A DNA stretch of 64,000 nt, taken from NCBI GenBank assembly GCA_028023455.1, contig JAQFVV010006231.1, positions 9,004,036-9,068,035 of the forward strand. Reading direction: 5' to 3'. Below are positions 51,101-59,299 of this stretch, one piece after another (positions within the stretch are counted from its first letter, which is position 1; each line of letters opens with the position of its first letter). The stretch is from Epiperipatus broadwayi. Lineage: Eukaryota; Onychophora; Udeonychophora; Euonychophora; Peripatidae. A program made the position numbers and the translations under genes. A model generated the notes under the pieces. It saw nothing but the letters and a program-made list of their open reading frames with translations, had not been told where the DNA came from and did no database searches.

Positions 51101-53291
51101 TTTTATTTTTGAAATAAACAAAATCAAGACCCAAATTGTTTATCCTCCCATTTAAAGAGAATCAAAAATATAAGAAAATAAAAATATATCTTTGATGAGG
51201 ATTTCTTTTTTTTTTTAATTTCTTATCATTTAAGTTTATTATAAAGATTTTGATAATTCTATTTCTAACAGTAATGAAATGTGAAATTTTTGTTTCACTA
51301 ATGAAATATATATATAACTTAAATATTAAATACTAATGAAATATATATATATTTAATCTATAAAGTTGAGTGAAATAACAGGAATTTTCTCTTTTGAAGA
51401 TTATTTTTAAAATTAATGTAGATTTTTTTTTTTTTTTGCTGAAAGTCATTAGATTTATCAGTAGTCTTGTTTCCTAGTTTAAGTAATTCATTTAGAATCA
51501 CAGTTGTCCCAATCTTATAAATTGCATTATGTTCCTCCCATGTTTTGAGTAAAAAAAATTTCTTTTCCTAATCTACTATTTCTTATTTCAGTTGCTTTTT
51601 TATTCCTGAATTGTGCTGTTCTAAACCAATTTTTATTAAGGTCAATAGATTATTTTGTAGCACATTGAAATTACGAAAAAAAATGTTGTATGGATAATGT
51701 GAAAAATAAATTGTCCAGTCATGTAAAATATATATTTAAAGACCGATTAACCCTTTGGACTTAGAATTCACAGCAGTAACTGGATTGATGTGTTCATTCC
51801 TGTAAAAAGCCTTTAAATATTTTTAAATCTTATTACAGCTATCATTCTTGTTTCAAAATATATATATTGGGTATATTTTATTACACAGTAGAATAATTTT
51901 TTTAGATTTGTTATTTGCTATGTGATAGAGTTTATGGAGAACATTTTTTTTCAGTAAAATTTTACTTTTTAAATTATATTTTATAAGATTTTTTTCAAAG
52001 ATAAATTTTATGTGAAAAATTTTAACAACCAAATAATTCACTTGTTTCTATTTGTAGAGTAAAAATTCTCCAAGGAGGTTATCAAAAACAACTCAAGATA
52101 TACTAGCTGAGATTTTTAGAAAAATAGGTTCAAAAGAAAATACTAGAGAGGTAAACAACATAATATGCATTCTTGCTTTTAAAAGTGCATAAAACTACTA
52201 TATGATTTATTTTATTTTAGGGCCTTTCTGATCTGTATGATTTTAAGAAAAGATTTCCTGATGCTGACATTGAGCCATTCCTACGAAAATCATCATTGTT
52301 CTTCCAAAATTATATTGAGAGAGGTCTTAAAAATATTGAAATAGAAAGAGAGGGCAAATTGACAGCTACATCTGAGCAAAAACACTGCATTCCAAATTCT
52401 GGTAATTTTTATAATTCATTTTTTAATACATTAAATATTTTAAGTTTTCAGTAATTTTTTTTTTTTTTTAGTACATTTCCACAAGTTATATTTTTTTGTC
52501 TTTAATAATCATTGCATTGACAATAATTTGAGTAACAAGTTAATCTGAAACCTTTAAGTCTTAAGATTAACTAAAATATCCGTTTACCAATCAATATACT
52601 AATAGCTGTCTAAATTTGCTGTGAATTAGCTATCTTAACAAAAAAAAAAAAAAAATCTTAAGCCTGTTTGTGACTTGACTAAATTTTCAGGATTTATTTT
52701 TCCTGGTTGTAGATATCTCAGGTGGATACAGTAATCATTATATCTTAAATATCCATTGAAATGTATTTTAAACTTTTGGAATAAATTAAAATACAATTAA
52801 AAATACATGTGTATTTTAGGGAGCATCACAATTTCAGCAACATCAGAAATTGATGATACATCACCTGCTATATACAGAGAAAGGCTAAAGGCATTAAGAG
52901 CCAAGTGTGGACTTGATAATACTGGGGTAAAATTTATATTTTGAATTTAATCAGTTTTGATATGATTTAAATTCTTGTTTGTTTATTTATTTATGTCTAT
53001 TTTAGTACGATAAACCACCTGTAAATCGTATTCAGCCTATTGAACCAAGTGGAAATATAATGGTAAGTTTTAATTTACTATTATCTATATTAATAGTGTT
53101 TAATGTTTTTTTTTTTTCAGTTGTATTTATACATTTATCTTTTTCAGTCTTTGACAAAATCTGTAGAAGATGATTTTGAAACAACGAATACAAATACAAC
53201 AGTGAATTCTGCACCACCACCCCAGATAGTTGCTGATGTAGATGAATTACGAAAGCGCTTAGAACGGGTTAAAAACGTTTCCAAAAGTTGA
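33048..53291 (+). CDS. CKAP5: CKAP5 / XMAP215 / ch-TOG (Msps) homologue, C-terminal part, eight exons
   Basis: Microtubule polymerase and plus-end/centrosome factor of the TOG-domain family. The joined exons are 33048-33123, 39089-39277, 48750-48896, 52058-52150, 52221-52401, 52820-52926, 53006-53062 and 53148-53291. They give about 330 residues collinear with the end of vertebrate CKAP5 (about 2,030 residues in total), the region after TOG5 that includes the C-terminal domain linked to TACC binding. Recognisable blocks in order: CLWKIVRML, RPSDVPLRTIKT, ILSHLSCIDN, LAEIFRKIGSKENT, FPDADIEPFLRKSS, NYIERGL, RLKALRAKCGLDNT and the final DELRKRLERVK. All introns are GT-AG and reading frame is kept across every junction. 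The exons for the TOG array must lie upstream and I did not find them here. Three PLE insertions or fragments sit in the two largest introns, so the gene itself looks intact. Confidence 0.93.
33124..36620. other. CKAP5 intron, left part
   Basis: AT-rich and without exons. Around 34735-34830 the complement strand holds CTGATGAAGCATTGCTGAAT, a possible eroded hammerhead core, beside an 8-bp pairing CATGGTGT/ACACCATG. Confidence 0.4.
36622..37906 (+). mobile_element. PLE-5 with inverted terminal copies, in CKAP5 intron
   Basis: A + strand PLE remnant is flanked by ~145-bp inverted repeats (about 36622-36771 and 37758-37906). GCTATTAAC-AATGT-TATTTACTGAAGCT is legible in both orientations. The right arm is the element's own 3' end and the left arm an inverted piece of the same. 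No target duplication was found. Confidence 0.75.
36815..37735 (+). pseudogene. PLE-5 RT fragment plus GIY-YIG endonuclease
   Basis: RT motif B reads DGCPVGLPLAFA and motif C KYIDYLFLCCPESLINKIK. Then come WKIKWEDQQM and YKYAGLSLFLYR. The endonuclease reads PYTIYKIACP, STIYYVESR and SIRISQHKY. Many stops and frameshifts interrupt it. It is the same family as PLE-4, including Tyr at the second Asp of the YxDD box. It begins at motif B, so about half of RT is missing. Confidence 0.75.
37910..39085. other. CKAP5 intron, right part
   Basis: AT-rich with no exons. It contains one strong hairpin at 38590-38652, listed separately. Confidence 0.4.
38590..38652 (+). other. 63-nt intronic hairpin
   Basis: Arms of 25 nt (38590-38614 and 38628-38652) pair at about 22 positions around a 13-nt loop; the stem centre is TTTCTTGCACTC/GAGTGCAAGAAA. 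Size and shape would suit a pre-miRNA, but a tiny MITE is equally possible. The seed is not that of miR-25/92. Confidence 0.45.
39089..39277 (+). CDS. CKAP5: CKAP5 exon
   Basis: The acceptor is TTTTTTAG|TGT and the donor AAG|GTAAAC. The 63 codons begin CLWKIVRMLQN, include LNLDRIL and RPSDVPLRTIKT, and end KLQGNK. This is the strongest CKAP5 signature in the window. Reading on past the donor adds residues unlike the family, which supports the splice site. Confidence 0.93.
39278..41476. other. CKAP5 intron before PLE-2
   Basis: AT-rich and without recognisable features apart from simple A/T runs. Confidence 0.4.
41561..41595 (-). ncRNA. Hammerhead-like motif, PLE-2 copy A
   Basis: The - strand has CTTGATAAGGACTCGTAAGA, then GTTGAAAGCGCTTG. 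Stem II ACTC-GTAA-GAGT is perfect and stem III AAGCGCTT is self-complementary. It is the best preserved of the three PLE-2 copies. Confidence 0.4.
41624..43934 (-). pseudogene. PLE-2 copy A: N-terminus, RT and GIY-YIG endonuclease
   Basis: The likely start is ATG at 43934 (MERDWKFKEAIYL). The chain then runs through pieces at 43557, 43427-43203, 43193-42768 and 42758-41988 to the endonuclease end near 41624, about 770 codons in all. RT motifs: NVKTHKLNAPLRLMMDF, EFVSLDVVELYGSV (A), GWPMGLAVSGLLSN (B), CRYVDDILIYG (C) and SIKYLDLQIS. The endonuclease includes CSAIYVGETKTN and LQQHK. In-frame stops and indels at about 43560, 43430, 43200, 42765 and 42000 inactivate it. It is the most complete PLE here. 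Confidence 0.85.
43977..44435 (-). pseudogene. PLE-2 fragment B: endonuclease end plus 3' UTR
   Basis: The - strand reads from near the YVGETKTN region to the stop, then the hammerhead-like 3' end, and runs straight into the start of copy A. It is collinear with 41490-41945. Tandem 3'-end/5'-start joins are typical of PLE pseudo-LTRs. Confidence 0.8.
44059..44093 (-). ncRNA. Hammerhead-like motif, PLE-2 fragment B
   Basis: The - strand has CCTTGATAAGGATTCGTAAG, then AGTTGAAAGCGCTTGG. The AAGCGCTT palindrome after GAA is intact, which would allow stem III to form within or between molecules. Confidence 0.35.
44438..45953 (+). pseudogene. PLE-2 copy C: RT plus endonuclease, one frameshift
   Basis: An uninterrupted frame to 45571 encodes MKDKFVSKILRARGKMF, the KTHK block, motif A (SLDVVELYGSV), motif B (here GWPMDLAVNGLLSN, with G-to-D and S-to-N against copy A) and CRYVDDVLIYG. 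A +1 shift near 45560 leads into the endonuclease frame (45558-45953) with VVYSIRCPQINCSAIYVGET, RYHLQQHK and a final SCSWPIQ. The N-terminal ~250 codons are absent because the copy starts at the inversion junction. Apart from one indel it is remarkably intact. Confidence 0.85.
45998..46034 (+). ncRNA. Hammerhead-like motif, PLE-2 copy C
   Basis: CTTGATAA is followed by stem ACTC-GTAA-GAAT (one mismatch here), then TTGAAAGTGCTTGG. In the sister copies the stem is ACTC/GAGT and the post-GAA sequence is the palindrome AAGCGCTT. It resembles a hammerhead with a divergent CUGANGA core; activity is doubtful. Confidence 0.35.
46120..47290. repeat. GC-richer unclassified repeat block in CKAP5 intron
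   Basis: Composition shifts sharply from the flanks. GTTCAATTCCCACGATGTTC occurs at 46209 and 46396, and CAGATGCTCTCCAACGAATG at 46251 and 46343, so it contains an internal duplication. Open frames at 46044-46564 look like by-products of this composition. A solo LTR or satellite-like element is possible, but no termini were found. It starts right beside the PLE-2 insertion. Confidence 0.45.
47295..48745. other. CKAP5 intron, right part
   Basis: AT-rich and without recognised features before the acceptor at 48749. Confidence 0.4.
48750..48896 (+). CDS. CKAP5: CKAP5 exon
   Basis: The acceptor is TTGTTTTAG|ATT and the donor GAA|GTAAGT. The 49 codons begin ILSHLSCIDN, matching the conserved K|ILDHL junction of CKAP5. 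They continue into a less conserved acidic, Asn-rich linker that ends MCKE. Confidence 0.9.
48897..52057. other. CKAP5 intron, 3.16 kb
   Basis: AT-rich. No retroelement coding motifs were seen, unlike the two larger introns upstream. Confidence 0.4.
52058..52150 (+). CDS. CKAP5: CKAP5 exon
   Basis: The acceptor is TTTGTAG|AGT and the donor GAG|GTAAAC. The 31 codons contain ILAEIFRKIGSKENTRE, a near-invariant CKAP5 block. A 70-bp intron separates it from the next exon. Confidence 0.94.
52221..52401 (+). CDS. CKAP5: CKAP5 exon
   Basis: The acceptor is TATTTTAG|GGC. The exon encodes GLSDLYDFKKRFPDADIEPF, then RKSSLFFQNYIERGL and IEIEREGK. It ends with one base of a Gly codon (G|GTAATT). This is the most conserved stretch of the C-terminal domain. 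Confidence 0.95.
52820..52926 (+). CDS. CKAP5: CKAP5 exon
   Basis: The acceptor is GTATTTTAG|GG, which completes the split Gly codon. The exon reads to YRERLKALRAKCGLDNTG and ends at a GGG|GTAAAA donor. The CGLDNT block is diagnostic for the family. Confidence 0.94.
53006..53062 (+). CDS. CKAP5: CKAP5 exon
   Basis: The 19-codon exon begins YDKPPVNR and ends GNIM at an ATG|GTAAGT donor. The flanking introns are 79 and 85 bp (or 58 bp if the upstream acceptor of the next exon is used). Confidence 0.9.
53148..53291 (+). CDS. CKAP5: CKAP5 terminal exon
   Basis: The acceptor is CTTTTTCAG|TCT. The 47 codons end in VDELRKRLERVKNVSKS and a TGA stop at 53289-53291; vertebrate CKAP5 ends with a similar DDLKKRLERIK tail. 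A second acceptor 27 nt upstream (AG at 53119-53120) is also in frame and would add nine mostly hydrophobic residues, so I prefer the downstream site. Confidence 0.92.
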   Translation, partial: SLTKSVEDDFETTNTNTTVNSAPPPQIVADVDELRKRLERVKNVSKS

Positions 53292-53636
53292 ATTTTTGTA
53301 ACTATAAAATCTTCAAAATATTAATGAGGGCTGTAAAATATCAAAAGCTGTAATTTTTCTTTTTGTAATATATTGTCTCATCCATTTTTTTTTTCAACAT
53401 TATAAAAAAAAAAAGTCTACACATATTTGTAAATTATTTATTACATCATCACTTATATTTTCACATTCACTTGTAAAAGAAGCCTTCATTGCTTACTGTG
53501 CATATTTTTCATGTTGATGTAATGCTTTTTAATGTATATTTTATCTGACAATGTAATTTTTTGTCAGTCATATCTGCCATTAAGGCAGCTCTTTGTACGG
53601 AAATGTACTTCTTGAAAGAAAAACAGAAGAAGAAAA

Positions 53637-53642
53637 AATAAA
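53637..53642 (+). terminator. Candidate polyadenylation signal AATAAA for CKAP5
   Basis: AATAAA lies about 350 nt after the CKAP5 stop in an otherwise open 3' UTR, followed by T-rich sequence. No other canonical hexamer is as well placed. Confidence 0.5.
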
Positions 53643-53911
53643 AACTGTAATTATTTTATGACATAATGAGGTAAAATTTTATTTTATAATTAAATCAAAT
53701 TCCAGTAGATATTATTTACATATATTTTCTACTATTCTTATACTAAATTTTTAATGATTTTTCTCACTCTTGTGTGAGTATACATATATATCTTAGATTT
53801 TAATTCCCTTTGAATAGCTATAGAGCTATGGAACAAATTTTGAAATTATTTTAGTGAGCAGATTTCTTGATCCCAGGAAGTGTATTACTATTTTTATTTC
53901 ATAATGTATAC

Positions 53912-55106
53912 CAGGGGTGGACAAATTTTTAGATGTTGGGGGCAACTTTTTTGATGAAAGTGTATTTGAGGGTGACTACGTTTTTTTCAGGACTTGGAAC
54001 TAGAGACCAAAAATTTTTTACTCCACTTTTGGTCGCATTTTTGTTATTTTACACTTATTTTGTCGTAAATTCGTAGCTTTATCAGTATTTAAATTTTAAT
54101 TCCAAAAAAATTTGCTATTGGCAATATTTTTTGCAAAAATCGATTTCTGATTACAGTCTATTGTATATAGTCCCACTTCTTTTCCTTTATAAAGTGGCGT
54201 AAAACACTGATTGTCAATTTTGACTATTGTTCTCCATGTATTTCTAGCTATCAAAGTCAGAAATCAAACCAAAATATGCTTTTGTAATAGATTTTGAATG
54301 TAAATAAATATATTTTTCTTAATTTTTTACATTCGTAATTAAGTTTTTACATTAATTTACTTAAATGTAAACTTTAATTCAAAAATTTTTAAATTTTACT
54401 AGAAAAATAATCAAGGGAAAGTGAATAGCGCTTGACTGCTATTCAAGACAAGTGAATAATGTTGACTCCTATTTGCATATCAATGACATTTGGTGATAGC
54501 TAGCAAAATGCAACTATTTTTCATAAATATTTATGGATTTTATGATTACTTTTTACACTATATTGACTAATAATGTGACTAGATTTAGATTTTTATTTAA
54601 AATATTTAATTTTAGACAAAGAAAAGACAACAGAAGTGAATAATCAGCTATCATAATTTCTAAGATACAAAAAACAACCGGTATTTTCATGTAATGAGTG
54701 ATTGAAATATAAATCCATTGTTTTACTGCAGGTTATTTTTCATATGTTTTTCTTCAGTTATTAACATTATTTTAAGTTTTTCTTTACATTTAACCAATTT
54801 GAATGTAAAATAATTCAATTTTTAGAAGCTAAATTAAAACAATTTTGATTATTGTACATTAATATTTCAGAAATGAAATTAGCTAGATCCGTATTTAATA
54901 AATCAAATCACCCAAATTTTTACTCAATCTATCAGTAAGAAAATTATCTCAGCTCCCTCTAGTATTATAATTTGTTCATGTCACTTTATAAAATATTTAT
55001 TAAATTACAACTTTAAATTACCTATAAATAATTATTTTCTAAAGCTGGTCCTGAATTTAAAAAAAAATATAAAGAAATTATACGGTCGATGTCTTGAATA
55101 CCCCTG
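53912..55106. mobile_element. Non-autonomous hAT element
   Basis: The left end CAGGGGTGGACAAATTT and the complement of the right end, CAGGGGTATTCAAGAC, share CAGGGGT...CAA, a widespread hAT terminal pattern. The 8-bp flanks ATGTATAC (53904-53911) and AGGTATAC (55107-55114) match at seven of eight positions, the hAT duplication length. The 1.2 kb interior has no transposase frame. It lies between the convergent CKAP5 and NOSIP genes. Confidence 0.7.
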
Positions 55107-55114
55107 AGGTATAC

Positions 55115-57190
55115 CATAGTTTATAAATCTTATAAATAATCAGCATTTATTTAATAATAAATTATGATTATTTTAGATGTAAATGATACAGTTTATCATA
55201 GAAAAAAAATCTAATGTCAATTGAATAAATCTTATCTAAATTACTGCACATTATTTGTGCTTCAATTAATATTTTATATCTATTAAAAAATTTCATATGT
55301 AACGAATATTTGTTACAATATAAGTATAAATAATCTGAAATATATCTTTATCTTTTTCATTATAAAATCTTTAATATAAAGTTTTATAAACGTTATCTTC
55401 ATTCAAAGTATGTATATATCCTGCAATGCAGTGGCAATTTAATCAAAACTGGGCATTATTGTTAAATAGTTTAACACAAAACAATTTAAGTTATTCAAAA
55501 AAGAGAGGGAGATTAGTCACAAGATTATTGTATCATTGATAAGAGATATAATTGCAGAAATGTCAACTTTTTATAATTACAATTTGAGATAGTAATTATT
55601 TACAGCATTTAACTATCTTCAATTATAATCTTATCAAAGAAGTAAATTCTACATTTGGCTGTAATTCTGGATTAATATCTAACAAATGATACTTCTTCGA
55701 TCCTTTTTTTTTACTCTCTCTTTTTTGAACAACTTATTTTTAGGGTAGGCTAAAAAAAAAAAAATGAAGTTGATATGATTTGAATCTATATAGAAATAGC
55801 CTAAGACTAATTGTAATGTTGCATGGTTTATTTATATATAATAATTTACATACAGCAGCATACAATTATCTGACTATACATATATTAAATTATAAAAAAT
55901 GTTTGTTGTTCAGGATATCAGTGTAATCTTAAATTAGATAAAATCTCAAAAGAATCTAATTTTGAATCAACAATTGATTTTTGCATTTGTTTTTAAAGTA
56001 AGATAACATAATAATTACATCATAATAGAAAGGTTTTTTTAAGAAAATAATTTAGATGTAAAAAAGAAAAAAAACTGAAAATATAGCTTGAAAGTTAAAT
56101 TTTGTCAAAATGAGATTATTTCAATACTCACTTTAATATAGCTGACTTATAAAGAGAAGTGATAATCATAAGCTGAACTGGTGCATCTATGAATACAAGT
56201 ATCTAAACTATTTGCAGTGAAATCGTTGAACAAAGAGTGTGCAGAAGACAAATTATGACTCATTGCTGAACTAGTATATGGATAATGGAGTTATGATCTA
56301 TTTTGTGGACAATCTTAGTAGAATACAATTTATACAATCTAAGAAATCTTGAATTATGACAGTTAAGAAGCTAAATATCATCACGATCAGTAATATGGAA
56401 TCTAGAACTCGCTGAGAATCCTGTGTTAAGTAAACTTATCAATATTGAATATCATTTTGTGCATGAAATGATTTAATTGAATATATAGCTGTTGGTATTT
56501 TTAATAAGAATGCCTTATACAATGTAGTAGAATGTAGAGTAACAGTCTCAACTAAAGGTTCTAGGAACAATTCTTAAAAAATAAAACAATTCAATTTTGT
56601 TTAATTGAATGGAATATGCTCAAAATGCTAGTAGGATGTTCAAATGTCATATAATTTCCCTAGCAACTAATCGTACAATAATTGTTTTGAATTACCTGCA
56701 GATCTTTCTCTGATCTATAACTGCTTGAAAAGTATTTTTTTAAAACTAAGAAATATAAACATTTTTTTAGCAATCCAATGAATAACTCTTGGATTATTTA
56801 ATTTCAAATCTAAACAAAAATATTTATCATCATCCTGTGCAAAATACTAGTTGCATAATAATAAACCCAACTTATTACAGGAATTAAATTTTTAAGTGCT
56901 TGCATTCTTTTAATTTTTGGATTCCCTTGTTTATAAAAGTGTTTATTTAAAAAAAAATTCTTTAGAAAGCTGGTAAAACAATGTCAAGAATCTTGATTAA
57001 AATCTAAATCACAATATAGGACTATAAATATTTTAACAAAATTTTTTATTGCTATATATTATGTCAACAACAACTTAATATACAGCTTATGAATATAGCA
57101 TGATACCATTAATATGATATCTTGTTTCTAAATTGTGCCTCCTCCCCTCCAATAGATTATAAGTCAATATGCATTTTTAATGTATATTGT
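55115..57190. other. AT-rich intergenic DNA
   Basis: No gene, RNA or repeat boundary recognised. Confidence 0.4.
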
Positions 57191-57193
57191 GAA

Positions 57194-57274
57194 CCAAAAT
57201 ATTTTATTATTGTAGGATGTTCACAAATATATATATATATATTTGTGAACATCCTATAATAATAAAATATTTGG
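57194..57274. repeat. ~80-bp near-perfect palindrome with (AT)n centre
   Basis: TATTGTAGGATGTTCACAAAT, followed by AT repeats, is mirrored by ATTTGTGAACATCCTATAAT. The arms of about 34 bp differ at one substitution and one indel. It is a foldback element or hairpin with no coding content. Confidence 0.75.
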
Positions 57275-57279
57275 GAGTG

Positions 57280-58660
57280 TTAAATTAAATCCTTTTTTTT
57301 TTCCTGATGTGTTTTGGATTTTATAATGCAAAGAATGTTTTTATTTATCACATCTGAAAAAAAATGGACACATCATTTTAATTATATTCTATAGTCACTT
57401 TGATAAAGTTGGAAATTTGGGGAGGAAATGCTCTTTTATCCTAAATAATTTGAAAGCAGAAATCATATTAATATTTCACAATGTTTTGATTACATCGTGA
57501 ATGTATATCATCTGGGAGAAATTACCTGTAAATTTTATGCATATAAGTTATTCTGAATATGCACTTTTAAGTTCTCTGAGTCATGTTGGGATGATGTCAT
57601 CAGTGATATCACTAATCAGTTTTTTATATTGGTTGTGGTGTTAAGATCTAATCCAAGATAAATTATAAAACGTGATTTATCATCTTGAAGACTGCACTAA
57701 TGTTTATTTTCATTTGCTAATTTTTTTTTCTTTAATTTTCATTAAATGATGGATTTTGCTCGAGTGGTGGCATTCCCTTTATTTGTGATTAAAAACAATC
57801 AACTCCTAGGTTTTAAAAAATGGTTTTCCTGCTATAAAGTTATTTCTTCTCTCTCAATTTAATATTAGATTTGAATAATGTCTCATAAAATGAGAAAAAA
57901 ACAACATTGAAATTTAATATCACAAACTTATAGATGGGGAAAAAATCCATAACTACTGAGTCACTTCTATTATTACATTTTATTTTAATAAAATTATTTT
58001 GCTTATATATTTATTTAAGTTACACTTTATACATATACATGTATTCAAGATTTGTTTATATATGTGCCAGATTAAATAAAAAGTGCTTGGAGTAAATTTG
58101 TACCAAAATAATAATGTCCATTTTATTTGGAAGGTAAAATTTGTCAAATTATTGGGAGTTGGATTAATAATATTTTGCCATCATAATATTCTATATATAT
58201 ATTTTATCAAAAACTAATAGTGAAGGTTTAATAATTATTTCATTAGCCGTACTTTCTCCGATGAAGTCTATTTTTAAAAATTTGCAAATTTTGTCAGCTG
58301 AGTTAAAGATAAGGTTGTTGTGCTCCTACCATTTTATAACTATTTCATTTGTTATTTAGGTAAATTCGGGATGCAAAAATCATAGCCTCCCCCAAATGAT
58401 GAGTTTTTTAACTTTAGTAGCAGTATTACTGTACATGCATTATTTTTTATATAATCAAGAAAATTAATAAAAATTCACTTAATTATCCCATTCCTTTTTT
58501 TGTTCAATCAATATTATTTTTAAAAATTTCAAAGTATTGCACATTTCTTGAGAGTGTTTTTTTTAATGTGTGTATATTCAAAGTTAAATAAAAAAAATTC
58601 TAACTTATCCTAAAATAAAAGGAAGCTGGATTAATGATATTCTATTGGTAATAAATACTA
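57280..58660. other. AT-rich intergenic DNA between CKAP5 and NOSIP
   Basis: Nothing recognised until the NOSIP 3' end. Confidence 0.4.
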
Positions 58661-58684
58661 ATTTTATTTCTACATGTAAATCTG

Positions 58685-58756
58685 TTAAGTCATCATAGCT
58701 GGTCCAACAATAGTTGCTTGCAATTTTATTCCAGTTCCTGAAAATCCAGTACCACC
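58685..58756 (-). CDS. NOSIP: NOSIP terminal exon
   Basis: The acceptor is TTTTGATAG|GGT. Twenty-three codons from GGTGFSGTGIKLQA to PAMMT are followed by TAA. The GGTGF-SG-G-KLQA string is the family's C-terminal signature. An AATAAA lies 17 nt past the stop (58668-58663) and may be the polyadenylation signal. Confidence 0.92.
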   Translation of the reverse strand, partial: GGTGFSGTGIKLQATIVGPAMMT

Positions 58757-59295
58757 CTATCAAAATAAATAAAGCATAAGCACCATCATATTATGGAAAC
58801 AAAAATAGTTATTGTAAAATTACCATTACTTACTCTTTGTATGAAAATAATATCACTTTCTACTAATTTTTTGTTATTAGTAGGATCAACCATATCGAGT
58901 TTTATTAATTTTTCAACACATTGCATAGTGACAACATTACCACTGTAAAATATATAAATTGAACATGTAAAAGAGGGTTTTATGCATTAATATAAATATG
59001 AACATTCTGTAACAAAAGGAAAAATTAAAACTTACGATGTTTTTAAGACTGCACATGGAACAGAATTACTTAAAACATCATGGGTCACTGCACATTTGAA
59101 ACGAGCCTTAAAAATATTTGTTTTAAACATTAAATATCTATAATAAATCTGATTTAAATCCTATTAAGTTTGTTTACTTACCTCTCTACAAATGAGAGCT
59201 TTATTTTCTTCATCTTTAATGACAGTAAAAGTGACTGGTATTAAATCTTTCATTGTAAGTGGTTTTCCACTCATTGGGCAATAAACAGTTTTATC
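58685..59295 (-). CDS. NOSIP: NOSIP homologue, C-terminal part, four exons
   Basis: NOSIP is a nuclear/cytoplasmic protein with a split U-box. In vertebrates it binds nitric oxide synthase and acts as an E3 ubiquitin ligase, and it is also found with spliceosomes. Four - strand exons, joined as 59295-59182, 59106-59036, 58942-58834 and 58756-58685, encode about 122 residues. Blocks in order: VYCPMSGKPLTMKDLIPV, FKCAVTHDVLSNSVPCAVL, CVEKLIKLDMVDP and the hallmark RGGTGFSGTGIKLQA, ending at TAA. Frame is kept across 75, 93 and 77-bp GT-AG introns. Human NOSIP is about 300 residues, so roughly 180 N-terminal residues with the first U-box half are missing. I found no convincing exon for them up to 64000, so the next intron probably runs past the edge. 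It is convergent with CKAP5. Confidence 0.93.
58834..58942 (-). CDS. NOSIP: NOSIP exon
   Basis: The acceptor is TTTTACAG|T, completing the split Ser codon. It is followed by 36 codons including VVTMQCVEKLIKLDMVDP and SDIIFIQR, then the donor AGA|GTAAGT. Confidence 0.92.
59036..59106 (-). CDS. NOSIP: NOSIP exon
   Basis: The acceptor is TTTTTAAG|GCT. Twenty-three codons plus two bases read ARFKCAVTHDVLSNSVPCAV and continue LKT. The donor follows TC|GTAAGT, giving a split Ser codon completed in the next exon. Confidence 0.92.
59182..59295 (-). CDS. NOSIP: NOSIP exon
   Basis: The acceptor reads TTTAAAG|GAT and the donor GAG|GTAAGT on the - strand. The 38 codons start DKTVYCPMSGKPL and end ALICRE. 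The CPMSGKPL motif opens the second U-box half of NOSIP. Confidence 0.92.
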
Positions 59296-59299
59296 CTTT

